A stretch of DNA of 64,000 nt from Bacteroidales bacterium UBA1215 (lineage in GTDB: Bacteria; Bacteroidota; Bacteroidia; Bacteroidales; WCHB1-69). Each line of letters begins with the position of its first letter. Position 1 is the first letter of the stretch. Shown one piece after another: positions 61,442 to 64,000 of the stretch. Location of the stretch: contig DBXJ01000034.1 in the NCBI GenBank assembly GCA_002309475.1, positions 13,102-77,101 of the forward strand. The letters are read 5' to 3'. Below the pieces are notes generated by a model. The model ran no database searches. It saw only the letters and a program-made list of their open reading frames with translations, and was not told the origin of the DNA. The position numbers were made by a program, and so were the translations under genes.

Positions 61442-63879
61442 GAAAAGAAATACCAACACTAAACAACGAATTTGATATAAAAATACTATTTAAAATTCTT
61501 AAGCAATATTGGTATGTATTGCCAACATTATTGTTGATAGCATATCTAATTGCAGCCATATATTTTAGATATACTATTCCAATATATAAATCCACCACCA
61601 TTATTCAAAAATCAGAAGAAAATGTAGGTAGAATGATTGACAAAGAATCACCTACAAGCGACTTTTTGGCAAGACAAGAAAATCCTACCAAGGTTATCAA
61701 CTTGATTCAATCGAAAAATTTTCTTACTGCGTCATTATCAAAATTACCTTTGGATGTTGAATATTACTTGAAAGGAAAAATTATTGATTCGGAATTATTC
61801 CCTAACGATGCTTTTGAAGTTACCTATGACTCTAATAGCAACATTCTTTTTGATACGCCTATTTATTTTGAATTCTTAAATAAAAATAAATTAAGAATAC
61901 ATTGTAATAGCAAAAGTAAAACTTTTTCATACGATTTTACTATTTCTCAAACAGAAAGTACTTTTAAAACAAAAGATTTTTCGCTAACACTCAAGTTAAA
62001 AACCGGTCTTGACAATTTGATAGGCAATACCTATTATGTAATTTTTATTTCTCCGGCACAACGCAATGAAAAATATATCAGCAAATTATCAGCCTATCCT
62101 TCAGAAAAAGTATCGCAAGGAATAGAAATCTCTATTTATTATCCGAATGCAAAAAAAGGAAGCATGATAATTAATGCCATCACAGAAGATTTCTTTCAAT
62201 ATTATACGCTAAAATGCCAAGAAAGTTATATTCAGGTGCTTAATTATTTGGATAATCAATTAGAATTTTGGGAAAACGAGGTTTACCATAGAGAAGAAAA
62301 CTTAGACAACTACAAACGCTCCAACAATTTTATCGATCCAAATGATAAATCTTTGGACGAATTATCTAAATCTATAGAGGAATATACTTCACGACTTGCC
62401 ACCATTGAACAAGAGGAACGTAAATTACATGCCATTGAAAATTCTTTTAGCACTGACGACCCTTACAAATTGATGGCAAAAATTATCGGCAACAATATGA
62501 ATGGCAATGTAGGAGCATGTATTGACAAACTACAACAATTACTAATAGAAAAAGAAAATTTACAATACAATTACACTACATCTAGTGGAAAAATTCAAAA
62601 TATCAACTATCAGATAAACGTGCAAACAAATGCTCTTAAAGAAATCATTCATACCAATATTGAATCTTTAAGAAATGAAAAAGCAGATATAAAAGCAAAA
62701 CTTAATAAAAGTAAGGGAATCTTGCAAAATCAAGAAGATTTTGCCAATATTATGGATTACAAAAAGTTGCAACGCTTGGCATCTACCAGCAATTCTTACT
62801 ATGAACAACTATTGGCATCGCGTGTTTCCTATACTATCATGAAGGCAAGCACCACCAATCCATTTATTATTTTGCAATCTGCAACTCCTGAAATGTCAGA
62901 ATCTACAATCAATAAGAAAACATTCTATGTAATTAGTTTCTTTATTGCCATTATTATTGCACTTGTATTTTTGATAATAAAATATTTGAATTACAATATC
63001 ATTGATAGTGCTGATGATATCAAAAAATACACTGACACACCTTACTTGGGTTCAATTCCATTTTTGAACAATCTACCGGAATCTAAACTATTGGTTGACG
63101 TAGATCCCAAAGCCCTTGTTTTGGAAGAATTTAGAAGAATTAGAGCAAATCTAAACTTTATGGACAATACGGAAGGGTCAAAAGTTGTTGCAAATACATC
63201 TACTACTTCCGGAGAAGGTAAGACATTTGTTATTGTCAATTTGGCAGGCATAGTGGCATATTCCGGCAAAAAAGTTATTGTTTTGGATTGTGATATGCGA
63301 AAACCCAAAATACATAAAGCCTTTTCTACTGCAGAAAAACCTGTTCACAATTATTATGGTGTAAGTGATATTCTAATAGGAGAAAAAAAATGGCAAGATT
63401 GTATTCACGAATGCCGGTTGCCAAATTTATTCTTTATTACAGCCGGTAGTATTCCTCCCAATCCGTCAGAATTAATACTATCTAAAAATATGGATACCTT
63501 CATTACGGAATTGAAACAAAATTATGATTTCATATTTATAGATAATCCACCTATTGGCTTAGTATCTGATGCAGCAGTCTGCTTACAATTGGCAGATTAT
63601 CCTCTTTATATCTTCAAAGAAAATTATTCTATCAAACCTTTCATTGCTAATTTGAACGATTTATATGACAATCCTCGAATCAAAAATTTAGGTTTTATTC
63701 TCAATGGTTCTTCTCATGGATCAGACGGATATGGAAGATATGGAAGATACGGAAAATACGGAAAATATGGTCAAGAAACAACCAATCAAGACTTAGAACA
63801 ACAAGAAACATCTTGGAAAAATAAGATTTTATCATCTTTGAAAAAAATAAGTAAATGGAATTCATCAAAACAAAGTTAG
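61438..63879 (+). CDS. Wzc-like chain-length determinant / BY-tyrosine kinase
   Basis: This 813-residue protein has a Wzz-type N-terminal membrane domain (TM about 25-45, YWYVLPTLLLIAYLIAAIYF), a long periplasmic coiled-coil part (about 50-490), a second TM (about 497-518) and a cytoplasmic bacterial tyrosine kinase domain. The kinase has Walker A TSGEGKTF (about 583-592), A' VIVLDCDMRKPK (about 612-623) and Walker B FIFIDNPPIG (about 698-707). The C-terminus has a tyrosine cluster YGRYGRYGKYGKYG (about 764-777), the expected autophosphorylation site. It controls polymer length and export with the preceding lipoprotein. Confidence 0.9.
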   Translation: MRKEIPTLNNEFDIKILFKILKQYWYVLPTLLLIAYLIAAIYFRYTIPIYKSTTIIQKSEENVGRMIDKESPTSDFLARQENPTKVINLIQSKNFLTASLSKLPLDVEYYLKGKIIDSELFPNDAFEVTYDSNSNILFDTPIYFEFLNKNKLRIHCNSKSKTFSYDFTISQTESTFKTKDFSLTLKLKTGLDNLIGNTYYVIFISPAQRNEKYISKLSAYPSEKVSQGIEISIYYPNAKKGSMIINAITEDFFQYYTLKCQESYIQVLNYLDNQLEFWENEVYHREENLDNYKRSNNFIDPNDKSLDELSKSIEEYTSRLATIEQEERKLHAIENSFSTDDPYKLMAKIIGNNMNGNVGACIDKLQQLLIEKENLQYNYTTSSGKIQNINYQINVQTNALKEIIHTNIESLRNEKADIKAKLNKSKGILQNQEDFANIMDYKKLQRLASTSNSYYEQLLASRVSYTIMKASTTNPFIILQSATPEMSESTINKKTFYVISFFIAIIIALVFLIIKYLNYNIIDSADDIKKYTDTPYLGSIPFLNNLPESKLLVDVDPKALVLEEFRRIRANLNFMDNTEGSKVVANTSTTSGEGKTFVIVNLAGIVAYSGKKVIVLDCDMRKPKIHKAFSTAEKPVHNYYGVSDILIGEKKWQDCIHECRLPNLFFITAGSIPPNPSELILSKNMDTFITELKQNYDFIFIDNPPIGLVSDAAVCLQLADYPLYIFKENYSIKPFIANLNDLYDNPRIKNLGFILNGSSHGSDGYGRYGRYGKYGKYGQETTNQDLEQQETSWKNKILSSLKKISKWNSSKQS

Positions 63880-64000
63880 AAGGTTTATTGATTATACAAC
63901 CGAAAGTATTTGGTGACAATCGTGGTTGTTTTTTTGAAAGTTTTAGCCAACAATTATTTGAACAAAATGGTGTCATTGCCAATTTTGTACAAGACAACCA
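63855..64000 (+). CDS. rfbC: dTDP-4-dehydrorhamnose 3,5-epimerase (start only)
   Basis: The first 48 codons of an RmlC/RfbC-type cupin are present before the window ends: GLLIIQPKVFGDNRGCFFESFSQQLF and FVQDN match the conserved N-terminus (P-x-x-F-x-D-x-R-G-x-F-x-E). The enzyme makes dTDP-4-keto-L-rhamnose for rhamnose-containing glycans, which fits the surrounding export genes. The ATG at 63855 lies 25 bases inside the 3' end of the wzc-like gene, implying a polycistronic message. The rest of the gene lies beyond position 64000. Confidence 0.85.
   Translation, partial: MEFIKTKLEGLLIIQPKVFGDNRGCFFESFSQQLFEQNGVIANFVQDN

Noticed and set aside
1..64000. tRNA, rRNA or riboswitch genes
   Set aside because: No cloverleaf, rRNA-like or known riboswitch sequence was recognised by eye in the intergenic stretches, which are short and AT-rich; a covariance-model search would be needed to exclude small RNAs.

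Overview
The window comes from a low-GC member of the Bacteroidota, most likely Bacteroidales. The grounds are: many genes are preceded by the Bacteroidota -7 promoter motif TAnnTTTGC, usually as TATCTTTGC or TACTTTTGC; there are no clear Shine-Dalgarno sites; and the gene content is typical of the phylum (a PorE-like envelope protein, a Porin_10-like barrel, DUF4290, carboxynorspermidine dehydrogenase, a split transketolase). Most of the window is chromosomal housekeeping DNA. No rRNA, tRNA or CRISPR array was recognised.

Layout. 0-5 kb, minus strand: a glycosyltransferase cut by the window edge, an LptF/LptG permease, a transketolase N-terminal subunit, MnmD, an RfaE2-like nucleotidyltransferase and a YbhN-like membrane protein. 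5-8.4 kb, plus strand: a nucleoside-recognition (gate) membrane protein, a sugar-phosphate nucleotidyltransferase and MiaB. 8.4-16 kb: a LolC/E-type permease, a small barrel protein, carboxynorspermidine dehydrogenase, DUF4290-TrxB, a YqiA-like esterase and an S9 peptidase.

16-28.7 kb is the accessory part. It holds an intact IS1595-family element, an orphan 161-residue membrane protein, two very large tandem secreted proteins (1659 and 977 residues), an AbiEi/AbiEii type IV toxin-antitoxin pair and a DUF234-type ATPase. The ATPase is followed by a second copy of its own leader leading into a 23-codon remnant. The large proteins carry five copies of a C-type-lectin/FISUMP-like module. The last ~60 residues of these modules are hypervariable inside a fixed scaffold, as in targets of diversity-generating retroelements, but no reverse transcriptase or template repeat is in the window. 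Both proteins also carry a Por-type sorting-like domain near the N-terminus instead of the C-terminus.

28.7-46 kb: the GuaD-like deaminase-Era-RecO-RNase R operon, a MATE pump, glutamine synthetase, a LysE exporter, a rhomboid protease, a barrel protein, an HD hydrolase, a PorE-like protein with an extra degenerate retropepsin-like C-terminal domain, a phosphate butyryltransferase, and the PyrH-2TM-Frr translation cluster. 46-60.7 kb: M3 oligopeptidase, DNA polymerase I with an inactivated proofreading site, a polysaccharide flippase, an LplT-like transporter, RlmD, a VWA protein, a lipoprotein, ParE, RuvB and PssA. From 60.7 kb an exopolysaccharide or O-antigen locus begins (Wza-like export protein, Wzc-like tyrosine kinase, RfbC) and runs out of the window.

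Several starts were moved inward from the longest possible ORF because the longer version would include the promoter motif or begin at TTG or GTG. All function calls rest on recognised motifs and family resemblance by eye; no database search was run.
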